64,000 nt of DNA from Methylobacillus methanolivorans (GTDB lineage Bacteria > Pseudomonadota > Gammaproteobacteria > Burkholderiales > Methylophilaceae). Numbering within the stretch: the stretch's first letter is position 1; each line of letters starts with the position of its first letter. The stretch covers positions 290,045 to 354,044 of the forward strand of contig NZ_JAJAVF010000004.1 in assembly GCF_020531845.1 (NCBI RefSeq). The letters run 5' to 3'. Of the stretch, positions 1 to 9,087 are shown piece by piece. The notes beneath the pieces are model-generated. The model was not told the DNA's origin. It searched no databases and was given only the letters and a program-made list of their open reading frames with translations. Made by a program: the position numbers and the translations under genes.

Positions 1-570
1 GGGTAATTGGTGTAGGTCCTCCAATGTTTTGGGTTTGCCGACTTTTGCCACTAACTCTGGCGTGGCAACGATGAGGAACGATACCTTGGCCAGCACGCGT
101 GCCACGAAGCTGCTGTCGCGCAGGAAGCCAACCCGCACTCCAATATCAATCTGCTGTTCTACCACGTCGCTGTGCATGTCCGAGAGGCGCAGGTCGATGG
201 TGATGTGGGGATGCTCTTTTGCAATCTTGCTGAGGAGCGGCTGCAGGAAATGCTTGCCTATCACCACGGGGGCGGTGATGCGCACAACGCCACCAAGTGC
301 TTGCTCCTGCCGTTTGCCGCTGGTGATGAATAAATCATCCACGCTGCTGATGGCATCGCGTCCGCGCAAGGCCAATTGCTCGCCAAACTCGGTAATGCGG
401 ATTTGCCGCGTGTTGCGGTAGAACAATGGTTCACCAAGCAGGGATTCCAGTTCCTTGATCGCTCTTGTGACGGCTTGCGGCGAGATGCCTAGCCGGGCTG
501 CTGCCTCCTTGAAACTGGAGGCTTCTGCCGTCATGCAAAAGATGCGCATCATTTCCAGCCGATTGAGCAT
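1..570 (-). CDS. LysR-family transcriptional regulator (3' part outside window)
   Basis: The reverse strand is open from an ATG at 570 to the window edge, giving 190 residues. The first 60 form a winged helix-turn-helix of LysR type (SSFKEAAARLGISPQAVTRAI, then LESLLGEPLFYRNTR), followed by the start of the effector domain (GVVRITAPVVIG). The C-terminal part lies before base 1. It is divergent from the molybdenum hydroxylase genes at 750, the usual arrangement for a LysR activator and its target, so control of that operon is a reasonable inference. The inducer cannot be told from the sequence. Confidence 0.9.
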   Translation of the reverse strand, partial: MLNRLEMMRIFCMTAEASSFKEAAARLGISPQAVTRAIKELESLLGEPLFYRNTRQIRITEFGEQLALRGRDAISSVDDLFITSGKRQEQALGGVVRITAPVVIGKHFLQPLLSKIAKEHPHITIDLRLSDMHSDVVEQQIDIGVRVGFLRDSSFVARVLAKVSFLIVATPELVAKVGKPKTLEDLHQLP

Positions 571-601
571 AACAATTTCCGGTGAGTGTTGAAAATTAAT
601 T

Positions 602-618
602 ATTCCATAAAGTGGAAT
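602..618. promoter_or_regulatory. Candidate LysR box between lysR and iorA
   Basis: An inverted repeat with 6-bp arms, ATTCCA-TAAAG-TGGAAT, lies in the AT-rich divergent intergenic region 571-749. It has the T-N-A palindrome form typical of LysR recognition sites and sits 32 bp upstream of the regulator's start codon. No other gene is seen in this gap. The binding role is inferred. Confidence 0.5.
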
Positions 619-749
619 TCTAAAATAAATATATTTCCATTTATAGAACAGGGGAATTTCAGCATACTCGACGCATCCTATTGATAGTAAACGATATATT
701 TATTTATATATAGCGTTTGCCAGCTTCAGAAAATAAGAAAGGAAATCTC

Positions 750-1211
750 ATGGTAACGCTGGATATTAATGGCAAACGTCAGCAACTCGATGTGCCAGAT
801 GACATGCCCTTGTTGTGGGCTATACGCGATGTGGCGCAATTGACCGGGACTAAGTTTGGCTGTGGCATGGCGCTATGTGGTGCATGTACCGTGCATTTGG
901 ACAATGAGCCGGTGCGCGCCTGTGTCACGCCGGTATCGGCAGCGGCGGGCAAGAGCATCACCACCGTGGAAGCCGTGAACGAAGATAAGGTAGGCAAGGC
1001 GGTACAGGCTGCCTGGCTGGAGCTAGGTGTCGCGCAGTGTGGTTATTGCCAGGCTGGCCAGATCATGTCTGCCACAGCACTGTTGCGTAGTACACCCAAC
1101 CCCACTGATGACGAAATTGATGAAGCCATGAGCGGTAATATCTGCCGTTGCGGTACTTATCCGCGCATTCGTGCCGCGATCAAGCACGCAGCCAAGGAGG
1201 GTGCAAAATGA
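750..1211 (+). CDS. iorA: Molybdenum hydroxylase small subunit, two 2Fe-2S clusters (IorA type)
   Basis: The 153-residue protein carries both cluster motifs of the xanthine-oxidase family small subunit: plant-type ferredoxin cysteines in CGMALCGAC (about residues 39-47), then CGYCQAGQ and CRCGTY for the second cluster (about 95-140). It should pass electrons from the Moco subunit encoded next. The ATG at 750 is chosen because AAAGGAAA ends five bases upstream; the frame is open further 5' without a ribosome site. The stop overlaps the next start (ATGA). Best match is isoquinoline 1-oxidoreductase or periplasmic aldehyde dehydrogenase alpha subunit; the substrate is unknown. Confidence 0.9.
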   Translation: MVTLDINGKRQQLDVPDDMPLLWAIRDVAQLTGTKFGCGMALCGACTVHLDNEPVRACVTPVSAAAGKSITTVEAVNEDKVGKAVQAAWLELGVAQCGYCQAGQIMSATALLRSTPNPTDDEIDEAMSGNICRCGTYPRIRAAIKHAAKEGAK

Positions 1212-3508
1212 GCGAGACATTGATTGTGGATTTGCCCGATCTTGGCCGCCGACGCCTATTGAAAGGCATGGGGATTATCGGCGGGTTGGCGTTGACGATA
1301 GGCGTCAATGGCCTGGTGCGAGCGGCGGTGGAGGAGCCTAAGAAATACGGTGGCGACGCCATGCCAGGGGGGCTGAAAGAAGATGTGCTGGTATTTGTCT
1401 CCATCGGCACCGATGGCATCGTCAACATTGTGGCGCATCGTTCAGAAATGGGCCAGGGTGTGCGTACCAGCTTGCCATTAGTGGTTGCTGACGAAATGGA
1501 AGCGGATTGGGCGCGGGTTAACGTAGTGCAGGCCGAGGGTAACGAGGCGCGCTACGGCAACCAGAACACCGATGGTTCGCGTAGCATGCGCCACCATTTC
1601 GAGCCTATGCGTCGCATCGGTGCGACGGCACGCATGATGCTGGAAGCTGCTGCTGCGGCTACCTGGGGTGTACCGGTGAGCGAAGTGCAGGCCAAGCAAC
1701 ATCAAGTCATCCACAAGCCTAGCGGCAAGACGCTGGGTTATGGCGAGCTGGCAACGGCAGCATCCAAGATACCTGTGCCTCCCAAGGAGCAACTCAAGCT
1801 CAAGCCTGCGTCGGAATTCCGTTATATCGGCAAGCAGAACACCCGCAATATTGATGGCCAGAAGATCGTGACGGGTGCTACGCATTACGGTATCGATACC
1901 CGCCTGGATGGCATGCTGTATGCCGTGGTGGCCAGGCCACCTGTCTTTGGTGGCAAGGTTAAGGCGTTTGATGCCAGTGCTGCGCTCAAGGTACCGGGCG
2001 TGGTCAAGGTTGTCGAGCTGCAAAGCAGCAATTTGCCGCCACTGTTTCATCCGTTGGGTGGTGTTGCCGTGTTAGCGAGCAATACCTGGGCAGCCATCAA
2101 GGGACGCGAAGCACTGAAGATAGAATGGGATCACGGTGCAAATGCCAGCTATGACTCAGTGGCTTTCCGCAAGACGCTGGAAGAAGCTGCGCGCAAGCCT
2201 GCCAAAGCTGTGCGTAACAACGGCGATGCCGTGGGTGTGCTGGCCAAGGCCAAGCAGACATTTGCAGCGGAGTATTACCAACCGCATATTGCCCACAGCA
2301 CTATGGAGCCGCCAGCCGCGACGGTTCGCATCACCAATGGCAAGTGCGAGGCCTGGGCCTGTGTGCAGGACCCGCAGGCGACGGTGAATGCCGTGGCAGG
2401 GCATCTCGGCTTCAAGCCTGAGAATGTCCGCGTCAATGTCACCCTGCTCGGTGGCGGTTTTGGCCGCAAATCCAAGCCGGATTTCGTCGTCGAGGCTGCA
2501 TTACTGTCGCAGGCCATGGATGGCAAGCCGGTCAAGGTCACCTGGACGCGCGAGGATGACCTGCATCACGATTATTTCCATACCGTGTCACTCGAACGCA
2601 TTGAGAGCGCGCTGGATGCCAAGGGCATGCCGACCGCATGGCTGCATCGCACTACCGCGCCTACCATTGCCTCCACTTTTGCCGAAAATGCCAAGGGAGG
2701 TGCACCGTTCGAGTTGGGCATGGGTGCCGTGAACCTGCCATTCAATATCCCCAATATGCGGGTTGAAAGCCCGGAAGTGCCCGCGCATACGCGTATTGGC
2801 TGGTTCCGTTCGGTATCCAACATCCCGCACGCTTTTGCGACCGAATCATTTATCGCGGAATTGGCACACAAGGCCAAGCGCGATCATCGCGACTACCTGC
2901 TGGATTTACTCGGCCCTGCGCGCAAGGTGAATCCAGACAGTATTTCCGATAGCTGGAACTATGGCGAATCACCAGAACGTTACCCGCTGGATATTGGACG
3001 CATGCGCCACGTTGTCGAGCTGGCGACGCAGAAAGCTGGCTGGGGACGCAAGCTGCCCAAGGGGCATGGTTTGGGTCTGGCATTTTGCTATAGCTTCGTT
3101 ACTTATGTCGCGGCCGTGGTTGAGGTCGTGGTGGGCGATAACGGCGAGATCAGCATCCCGCGTGTAGACATCGCCGTGGATTGCGGTCCCCAGGTCAACC
3201 CTGACCGTATCCGTTCGCAAGCCGAGGGCGCGTGCATTATGGGTGCCAGCCTGACGCTGACCGGCGAGATCAGCTTCAAGAACGGTGCTGCACAACAGGG
3301 CAATTTCCACGAGTATCAGGTCATGCGGATAGACGAAGCGCCGCGTGAGATTCATGTGCACCTGGTTGAGCATAAGCTGGATGTGCCACTGGGCGGGATT
3401 GGCGAGCCTGTGACGCCGACCATGGCCCCCGCCATCTGCAACGCTATTTTTGCTGCAACAGGCAAGCGTATCCGCACCTTGCCAATCCGCGATCAGTTGA
3501 AGGCCTAA
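1208..3508 (+). CDS. iorB: Molybdenum hydroxylase large (Moco) subunit, IorB type, Tat-exported
   Basis: A 766-residue molybdopterin-binding subunit of the aldehyde/isoquinoline oxidoreductase family. The N-terminus holds a twin-arginine-like signal ([17 protein letters not shown]), so the enzyme is probably folded with its cofactor and exported. Family signatures include [14 protein letters not shown] near residue 80, LLGGGFGRK near 415 and GGIGEPVTP near 730, where the glutamate matches the catalytic base of the family. The start at 1208 follows AAGGAGG and overlaps iorA. Related periplasmic enzymes often have a cytochrome c subunit, which is not encoded beside this gene. Substrate is not deducible; an aldehyde or N-heterocycle is likely. 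Confidence 0.9.
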   Translation: MSETLIVDLPDLGRRRLLKGMGIIGGLALTIGVNGLVRAAVEEPKKYGGDAMPGGLKEDVLVFVSIGTDGIVNIVAHRSEMGQGVRTSLPLVVADEMEADWARVNVVQAEGNEARYGNQNTDGSRSMRHHFEPMRRIGATARMMLEAAAAATWGVPVSEVQAKQHQVIHKPSGKTLGYGELATAASKIPVPPKEQLKLKPASEFRYIGKQNTRNIDGQKIVTGATHYGIDTRLDGMLYAVVARPPVFGGKVKAFDASAALKVPGVVKVVELQSSNLPPLFHPLGGVAVLASNTWAAIKGREALKIEWDHGANASYDSVAFRKTLEEAARKPAKAVRNNGDAVGVLAKAKQTFAAEYYQPHIAHSTMEPPAATVRITNGKCEAWACVQDPQATVNAVAGHLGFKPENVRVNVTLLGGGFGRKSKPDFVVEAALLSQAMDGKPVKVTWTREDDLHHDYFHTVSLERIESALDAKGMPTAWLHRTTAPTIASTFAENAKGGAPFELGMGAVNLPFNIPNMRVESPEVPAHTRIGWFRSVSNIPHAFATESFIAELAHKAKRDHRDYLLDLLGPARKVNPDSISDSWNYGESPERYPLDIGRMRHVVELATQKAGWGRKLPKGHGLGLAFCYSFVTYVAAVVEVVVGDNGEISIPRVDIAVDCGPQVNPDRIRSQAEGACIMGASLTLTGEISFKNGAAQQGNFHEYQVMRIDEAPREIHVHLVEHKLDVPLGGIGEPVTPTMAPAICNAIFAATGKRIRTLPIRDQLKA

Positions 3509-3511
3509 ATC

Positions 3512-4519
3512 ATGCACGCACCCGAGCAGGAAGTCCTGGAGCATGCCCTAGCCTGGTTACGGGCTGGGCATCGTGTGCATTTATGTACCGTGGTGCGCAC
3601 TTGGGGCTCATCACCACGTTTGCCCGGTGCCATGCTCGCCTTACGTGATGATGGGCAGTTATTGGGGTCGGTCTCTGGCGGTTGTATCGAGGATGAATTG
3701 ATTGATCGTGCACGCCAAGGCAGCCTGCCTGCAGTGAATGGCTTGCTTGAATACGGCGTAAGTCGTGATGAGGCGCAGCGGTATGGCATCCCGTGTGGAG
3801 GCCGCCTGCAGATTTTTGTCGAGCAGTTACAAGAGGCTGAGCAGGTATTGCCTATGCTCGAAAGCCTGCAACAACGCAGGCTGATCCGCCGTTCTGTGCG
3901 CCTGGGTACTAACGAAGTGGTGTTTGGCGAAGCCATGCCAGGCGCAGTGGCTTGCCTGGAAGATGACTGGTTTCACCATTATTTCGGCCCGCAGTGGCGT
4001 TTGCTTATCATCGGCGCCAACCAGCTTGGCGCCATGCTCGCCAGCATGGCACAAGCCTTGGAGTTCAATGTATTACTGTGTGATCCGCGCGAGGAAATCC
4101 GTGCACAGTGGCAGGTGACTGGCGTGCAATGGTGCGAGGGAATGCCGGATGACGTGGTGCTGGAGATTACGCCGGATGCTTATACAGCGATTGTTGCTGT
4201 CACCCACGATCCCAAGCTGGATGACATGGCCTTGCTGGAAGCTTTGCGCTCGGAGGCTTTTTATATCGGTGCTCTGGGTTCCAGGCTCAACCAGGAGAAG
4301 CGTCGTGAACGTATGCGCATGTTTGACCTCAATGACGAGGAAATTGGACGATTGCACGGCCCGGTAGGCTTGCCGATTGGTAGCCGCACTCCGGCTGAAA
4401 TTGCTGTGGCTATCCTTGCCGAAATCATCCAGATCCGTTCGCAACAACGTGCCGCGGCGTTGACCAGCCAATCTCTTGCCCATGCCTTATCCAACAACAC
4501 TCATGCTTGTGCGAGTTGA
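3512..4519 (+). CDS. XdhC/CoxI-family molybdenum cofactor maturation factor
   Basis: This 335-residue protein has the XdhC N-terminal domain (TVVRTWGSSPRLPGAML, then GSVSGGCIEDEL) and a C-terminal Rossmann-like domain (LLIIGANQLGAMLA at about 165, IGALGSRLNQEKR at about 250). Family members bind Moco, help its sulfuration and insert it into xanthine-dehydrogenase-type enzymes. It starts three bases after the iorB stop, so it is almost certainly co-transcribed with its client enzyme. Confidence 0.9.
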   Translation: MHAPEQEVLEHALAWLRAGHRVHLCTVVRTWGSSPRLPGAMLALRDDGQLLGSVSGGCIEDELIDRARQGSLPAVNGLLEYGVSRDEAQRYGIPCGGRLQIFVEQLQEAEQVLPMLESLQQRRLIRRSVRLGTNEVVFGEAMPGAVACLEDDWFHHYFGPQWRLLIIGANQLGAMLASMAQALEFNVLLCDPREEIRAQWQVTGVQWCEGMPDDVVLEITPDAYTAIVAVTHDPKLDDMALLEALRSEAFYIGALGSRLNQEKRRERMRMFDLNDEEIGRLHGPVGLPIGSRTPAEIAVAILAEIIQIRSQQRAAALTSQSLAHALSNNTHACAS

Positions 4520-4541
4520 GTAGTAGGTATCTACGTTACGT

Positions 4542-5126
4542 CTATAATCTTTGCAGGTCTTCCCAGGTATCCAGGTCTTGCAGGATGCCTGGATCATCAC
4601 ATTCCACCAGCTTGATAGCCTCCACATGCTGGCGCAACACCGAACGTGCGCCCTCATCACCTTGCAGGGTAGCCAACTCGGCATAAAAACGCTTGCTAAA
4701 GCCTACTGGGTGGCCGCGCAGGCCCTGGTATGTTGGTGCCACGATAGGCACGCCTGATGCCAGGTGTTGGGCGAGGGTGGTCATAGTGTCTGGGCGGATA
4801 AATGGCATGTCTGCCAATGCAATCACGATGGCATCGGGCGGCGTTGAGCGGAACATCACTTGCCTCACCGCTGCCGCCAAGCTATCAGCCATTTCCTGTT
4901 GATCTGGCTCGCAGATAAGAATATCCAGCCCAGTTTCGCGCAATAGCGCCTGCAGCTTTGGGGTTTCTGGGCGCACGACGGCAAGGCTTTGCGGTAATGC
5001 TGCCAGGAGGTTTTGCGCAGCAAGTTGTGCGATTGATGGCCCAGAGGGCAAGGGGTGCAGCAGTTTGTTGCCATGGAGAAAGCGGCGGGAGTGCCCAGCT
5101 GCAAGCAGGATGCCGACGATCTTCAT
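4542..5126 (-). CDS. MocA/MobA-like molybdopterin nucleotidyltransferase
   Basis: A 194-residue nucleotidyltransferase of the MobA-like group. The N-terminal GILLAAGHSRRF is the nucleotide-binding loop, and ALADMPFI near residue 100 is the metal-binding motif. MocA enzymes attach CMP to molybdopterin, giving the dinucleotide used by xanthine-oxidase-family enzymes, which fits the convergent iorAB-xdhC genes. Start taken at the ATG just before the loop, one base after the upstream NUDIX stop. The frame is open further 5' but only as overlap with that gene. Confidence 0.85.
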   Translation of the reverse strand: MKIVGILLAAGHSRRFLHGNKLLHPLPSGPSIAQLAAQNLLAALPQSLAVVRPETPKLQALLRETGLDILICEPDQQEMADSLAAAVRQVMFRSTPPDAIVIALADMPFIRPDTMTTLAQHLASGVPIVAPTYQGLRGHPVGFSKRFYAELATLQGDEGARSVLRQHVEAIKLVECDDPGILQDLDTWEDLQRL

Positions 5127-5127
5127 G

Positions 5128-5565
5128 TCATGGCTGGTGGTCGATAGGAAGGCGACACGACACTCCCATGTGTGCGACCTTGGCGACATCTTTGCTCAAA
5201 AGCCACTGAGGGTCATCAAGTTCTGCGAGTGAAAACCATCTGGTTTCCAATGCATCATCAGCGGCAATAGGTATGCCTGAAACCCATTGGCATAGCATGG
5301 CGATCAATACAAAGTGCTGTTCTAGCTGTTGCTGTGCAGAATGAGCAAATGCATCCACTGCGGTGAGTACTTGCAAGGCTGCGCCATGAATGCCGGTTTC
5401 TTCGAGTAGTTCGCGAATGGCAGCTTGTTCCAGCGTTTCGCCAACATTGATTTTCCCGCCGGGAAAGCCCCAGTAACCTGCATCGGGCGGATTAGCGCGC
5501 CTGACCAGCAATACCTGCTCCTCATGGACGACAACAGCAATGACGGCAGGCACCGGGTGGGACAT
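5128..5565 (-). CDS. NUDIX hydrolase
   Basis: A small NUDIX protein of about 145 residues. The full NUDIX box is present: a glycine loop in GGKINVGE, then RELLEETGI, matching GX5EX7REUXEEXGU. It would hydrolyse a nucleoside diphosphate-X substrate; the substrate is unknown. An in-frame GTG at 5595 would add ten residues. Neither start has a clear ribosome site, and the ATG is preferred because the domain begins just after it. It lies between proQ and the mocA-like gene in a tight reverse-strand operon. Confidence 0.85.
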   Translation of the reverse strand: MSHPVPAVIAVVVHEEQVLLVRRANPPDAGYWGFPGGKINVGETLEQAAIRELLEETGIHGAALQVLTAVDAFAHSAQQQLEQHFVLIAMLCQWVSGIPIAADDALETRWFSLAELDDPQWLLSKDVAKVAHMGVSCRLPIDHQP

Positions 5566-5603
5566 CAGCGTGAGCTCATGGATGCTGGTAGCCACTTACG
5601 ACA

Positions 5604-6113
5604 TCAGGCGCTTGGCTCTGCTGGTGTTTCTGCCGGCTGGGTTGCAGTCGAGGCAGGGGCTGATTCCACTTTAGGTTTGCGCGGCTGTTTGCGGCGAGCT
5701 TCCAGTGAGCGTGCCTGGCCAGCATCACGGGCGGTTACCTCGCCAGCAGGGTTGCCTTCCAGATCAACGCGCGGTGCTCCCTCAACAATACTGGCCCAAT
5801 AGCGTGTACCACGGCACCAAGTCTTCACGGCATCCGTGATAGCCGCTTCTTCCAGGCCTAATTCCTGGGCTTTGGCCAACAACTCCTGATGGATGCCTAT
5901 CTTGAGTGGCAGCTTGGGGGCTGGATTCTTGGGGAATGCCTTGGGGAAGTTTTTTTGCAGTCTGCCTATCGTTAGCACCACCGGGTCCACAGGATTTTCT
6001 TGTGGTTTGCGTGCTGAGGCGGCCTTGGGTTTGGCTTGAGGCTTGGCGGGGCGTTCTGCCTTGGCCTTGGCTGCCAGTTGTTTTTTTAGTTCTGCGAGTT
6101 GTTCAAAGCCCAT
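5604..6113 (-). CDS. proQ: ProQ/FinO-domain RNA chaperone
   Basis: A 169-residue protein with a ProQ/FinO domain in the middle (about residues 45-130): FPKAFPKNPAPKLPLKIGI, then ITDAVKTWCRGTRYWAS. The domain is flanked by Lys/Ala/Pro-rich, probably disordered arms. Members bind structured small RNAs and mRNA 3' ends; in enterobacteria ProQ also affects osmoprotectant uptake. It heads a reverse-strand operon with the NUDIX and MocA-like genes. The osmotic link fits the sucrose/MscS operon next door, but that is inference. Confidence 0.88.
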   Translation of the reverse strand: MGFEQLAELKKQLAAKAKAERPAKPQAKPKAASARKPQENPVDPVVLTIGRLQKNFPKAFPKNPAPKLPLKIGIHQELLAKAQELGLEEAAITDAVKTWCRGTRYWASIVEGAPRVDLEGNPAGEVTARDAGQARSLEARRKQPRKPKVESAPASTATQPAETPAEPSA

Positions 6114-6256
6114 AGCGGTGTTTTGTAAAGAAAAAACGCGATTCTACTACTGAAAGCCAGCTAGCCAGAAGGTTATTACATCTCCTTGCCCTACAATCTT
6201 GCTCTCTGGCGCCGAGCGCTGGCAAAACTGGCAGCTTTTCCGCTCGCTAAAACTCA

Positions 6257-7078
6257 TCAAGCGGCTTCTTGCACTGGCGTATCCAATGCCTGCTTCAATC
6301 GGTAGATAAATTCCCTGCGTACGCTGCTCTTGTCTGCAGGGTTGACTTGAAAGCGGGCGCGTAGCACGGCAGTTTCGTGGTCCATTTGCTCTACTCCGGC
6401 GACTTCGAGATCGCCATCTAGCTTGGCCTTGTACGCATCATCCTGGCGTAGCTGGGTGCCGATTTCGCGCATGGTGTGCAGGATGTGGCTGAAATCGCTG
6501 GCAATTGGCACCTTGATGTCGATGACGGCATAGGCAAAACCACGGCTCATGTTGCTCACGGTAGTGATGACGCTGTTGGGGATGAAGTGCACTGTACCTT
6601 CATAATCGCGCAGGCGGATATGGCGCAAGGTGACTTCTTCCACAGTGCCTTTCTTGCCTGCGGCCTCGATGGAGTCACCTTGGCGTATCTGGTTTTCCAG
6701 CAACATGACCAGGCCATTGAAGTAATCCTTGACCAGGCTTTGCGAGCCAAAGCCGACCGCTACGCCGACAATCCCGGCTGCTGCCAGCACGGGAGCGAGT
6801 GAAATGCCGAACTCATGCAGGACTTCAATAAAGGCAATACTGCCGATGACGATAGTGGCAATGTAACTGATCACGCGGCCCAGGGTCTCAATACGCTTCA
6901 GTTCTTCCAGGTTTTGTTGTGCATGCAGGCGCAGCCTGCCCTTGAGTAGCTTGATTCCCTTGTTGCACAGGCGCATAAGGATGATGGCTGCCGCAATGAT
7001 GAACAATATGCGCAGCGCTGACACGATGAGCGGAATGATGTTGTCGGGTGTGCCGAGGGAGGCGAGGAAGGATTGCAT
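6257..7078 (-). CDS. mscS: MscS-family small-conductance mechanosensitive channel
   Basis: A 273-residue inner-membrane channel. Three hydrophobic segments occupy roughly residues 15-40, 65-85 and 90-120. The third is the pore helix with the Gly/Ala pattern GIVGVAVGFGSQSLVKDYFNG. The cytoplasmic beta domain follows (IRQGDSIEA, then GTVEEVTLRHIRLRDYEG). It would open on hypo-osmotic shock to release solutes. An AGGAG site precedes the ATG, 24 bases downstream of the amylosucrase stop, so it appears to be the last gene of the sucrose operon, an apt position for a valve releasing a compatible solute. Confidence 0.93.
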   Translation of the reverse strand: MQSFLASLGTPDNIIPLIVSALRILFIIAAAIILMRLCNKGIKLLKGRLRLHAQQNLEELKRIETLGRVISYIATIVIGSIAFIEVLHEFGISLAPVLAAAGIVGVAVGFGSQSLVKDYFNGLVMLLENQIRQGDSIEAAGKKGTVEEVTLRHIRLRDYEGTVHFIPNSVITTVSNMSRGFAYAVIDIKVPIASDFSHILHTMREIGTQLRQDDAYKAKLDGDLEVAGVEQMDHETAVLRARFQVNPADKSSVRREFIYRLKQALDTPVQEAA

Positions 7079-7102
7079 AAGTCTCCTTTGTGATGAATAA
7101 GG

Positions 7103-9055
7103 TTAAAGTGCTAGCCAATAAAAGCCCAGCGGCGGGATTTCCAGCGTGTCGCTCTTGGTCGACAGGGTATTGCCGCTATACAGGTCCTTGGTTTCACGGT
7201 GTTCAAACAGGTTGACTGCTTCAAGCTCCTTGAGGTTCAGGTGTTGCGGCAAGAGATCAAAATTGGCAATGACCAGCACGCGGGAGTGGATGCCACGTGA
7301 GGTAAAGCGCAGGAAGGTGAACAAGTGCGGGTTGTTAGTCTCGAAAATCTCGCGGTTATTGAGGTCGGCAAACGCGGGAATCTGCTTGCGCACTGCCAGC
7401 ATTTTCTGGATGGCGGTAAAGATGCGGTTTTCCACCGTGCCTGGTTCATGGCGGCGGGCGGCCTTGTTCCAGTCCAGTGTGGGGCGGTGTACCCAGCGGC
7501 TGTCGTGGTGCTTGTTCTCGTCATCCAGATAGGTGTTATCGTTGAGCGTGCCGATGGCATCGCCGTAGTAAAGCAAGGGAATACCGCCAAACGAGGCAAT
7601 CATGCTGTGCAAAAGAATGATGGTGCGGATGCTGGTATCGATGGCATGCTCATCGTTTTGCAGTAGTGCGGTTTCCAGGCCTGCGAGCGAGGCTAGCGAG
7701 CCTGAGATGCGGGCGTCGCCAGTTTTGGGGTTGACCCCAAAAGCAACGCCGGTGGCTGTGGAGCCGGGATAGGCACCGGTATAGTAATCAACCATAAAGC
7801 GGCGGTGCGCTTGCGGGTCGTAACCCGAGGCACGGATGTCGTTGTCGTCAAACCCCAGGCCGATGTCGTCATGGCATCGCACATAGTTGAGCCAGGTGGC
7901 GCGATCCAGCTTGGTAGGCAGGTTACGCAGGCCGCGGTTGAGCAGCAGGGTTTTCTTGGTGGCAACCGCTTCCCACAACAGTGCCATGTAAGTGGCGTTG
8001 TAGGCGATTTCGCATTCCTTGGCATTGACGGCATCCTCGCCAAAATACTTGATGATCTCCAGCGGTGCGACGATGGCTTCGGCAATGAACAAAGTGCCAG
8101 GGGCGGTGACTTGGCAACAGTCTTTCATCAGTTGCAGGATCAGGTGGGCTTCTCGCTCATTTTGGCTGGCAGAGCCGATTTTTTTCCAGAGGAAGGCGAC
8201 AGCATCCAGGCGCACGACATCTGCGCCGTGGTTGGCCCAGAACAGGATGATATCGAGCATCTCGATGAAGACGGCCGGGTTCTTGTAATTAAGGTCCCAC
8301 TGGAAATTATTGAACACGGTCATCACCCAGCGCTGCATGTCCTCATTCCAGGTGAAGTTGCCGGGGGCTGTCTCGGGGAACACCTCGGGCATGGTTTCTT
8401 CAAACAGGTCGGGGATTTTGCGGTCGCTGTAGGTGTAGTAATAATCCTGGTATTTCTTGTTGCCTTTTTGGGCTTTGATGGCCCACTCATGTTCATCCGA
8501 TGTGTGGTTGACCACCACGTCGAGCACCAGCAGCATGTCGCGGCTACGCATGTCTGCACTGAGTGCATCAAGGTCGGCCAGGGTGCCGTATTTGTCGTCT
8601 ATCTTGCGGAAGTCGCGTACTGCATAGCCGCCGTCATTGCGGCCTTTCGGGCCATCAAGGATGGGCATGATATGTACGAGGTTGATGCCCAGCTCCTGTA
8701 GGTAATCCAGCTTGTCATGCATACCATTCAGGCTCTGCGCATACTCCTGGCAATAGAGGGCATAGCCGACCAGCTTCTGGCTCAAAAACCAGTCATGATC
8801 CTTTTCCCGTGCCAGGTCACGCTGGCGGAATTCTGGCGGGCGGCTGACGTATTGCTTGGCCATCACGTCTACCAACTTGTGCAGTTGCACGCGGAAATCT
8901 CGCCTGTCGCCGTAGAGTTGGTGAAACAGTGAATGGATGGTGTAGAAATTGGCACCCAGGCGGATATAGAAGTGCTTGAGGTCTTCACAGCCTACCTTGG
9001 GGTCCAGGCCAATCAGGATATCGTTCAGTAGTGAATGCGAAACTTGTTCATACAT
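7103..9055 (-). CDS. ams: Amylosucrase (GH13 family)
   Basis: A 650-residue glycoside hydrolase family 13 enzyme with an all-helical N-terminal domain before the barrel, as in amylosucrases. Conserved regions are visible: DVVVNHT (I), GADVVRLDAV with the nucleophile Asp (II), FIAEAI with the acid/base Glu (III) and YVRCHDDIG (IV). Amylosucrase transfers glucose from sucrose to a glucan and releases fructose. In methylotrophs with sps and frk it is assigned to sucrose turnover. It lies 32 bases downstream of sps and 24 upstream of mscS, on the same strand. Confidence 0.93.
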   Translation of the reverse strand: MYEQVSHSLLNDILIGLDPKVGCEDLKHFYIRLGANFYTIHSLFHQLYGDRRDFRVQLHKLVDVMAKQYVSRPPEFRQRDLAREKDHDWFLSQKLVGYALYCQEYAQSLNGMHDKLDYLQELGINLVHIMPILDGPKGRNDGGYAVRDFRKIDDKYGTLADLDALSADMRSRDMLLVLDVVVNHTSDEHEWAIKAQKGNKKYQDYYYTYSDRKIPDLFEETMPEVFPETAPGNFTWNEDMQRWVMTVFNNFQWDLNYKNPAVFIEMLDIILFWANHGADVVRLDAVAFLWKKIGSASQNEREAHLILQLMKDCCQVTAPGTLFIAEAIVAPLEIIKYFGEDAVNAKECEIAYNATYMALLWEAVATKKTLLLNRGLRNLPTKLDRATWLNYVRCHDDIGLGFDDNDIRASGYDPQAHRRFMVDYYTGAYPGSTATGVAFGVNPKTGDARISGSLASLAGLETALLQNDEHAIDTSIRTIILLHSMIASFGGIPLLYYGDAIGTLNDNTYLDDENKHHDSRWVHRPTLDWNKAARRHEPGTVENRIFTAIQKMLAVRKQIPAFADLNNREIFETNNPHLFTFLRFTSRGIHSRVLVIANFDLLPQHLNLKELEAVNLFEHRETKDLYSGNTLSTKSDTLEIPPLGFYWLAL

Positions 9056-9087
9056 ACCGTGATACTTTCTTGTGATGACGGGTGAGG

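Noticed and set aside
1478..2050. 190-codon open frame opposite iorB
   Set aside because: It lies entirely inside a well-supported gene, has no ribosome site and its product has no domain; such shadows are expected in GC-rich coding DNA.
6180..6256. Possible terminator after mscS
   Set aside because: The repeated CTGGCA units are direct rather than inverted, the outer stem has only five pairs and there is no T-tract.
7805..8701. 298-codon open frame opposite amylosucrase
   Set aside because: The GH13 motifs on the reverse strand are intact throughout, so this is a shadow frame.
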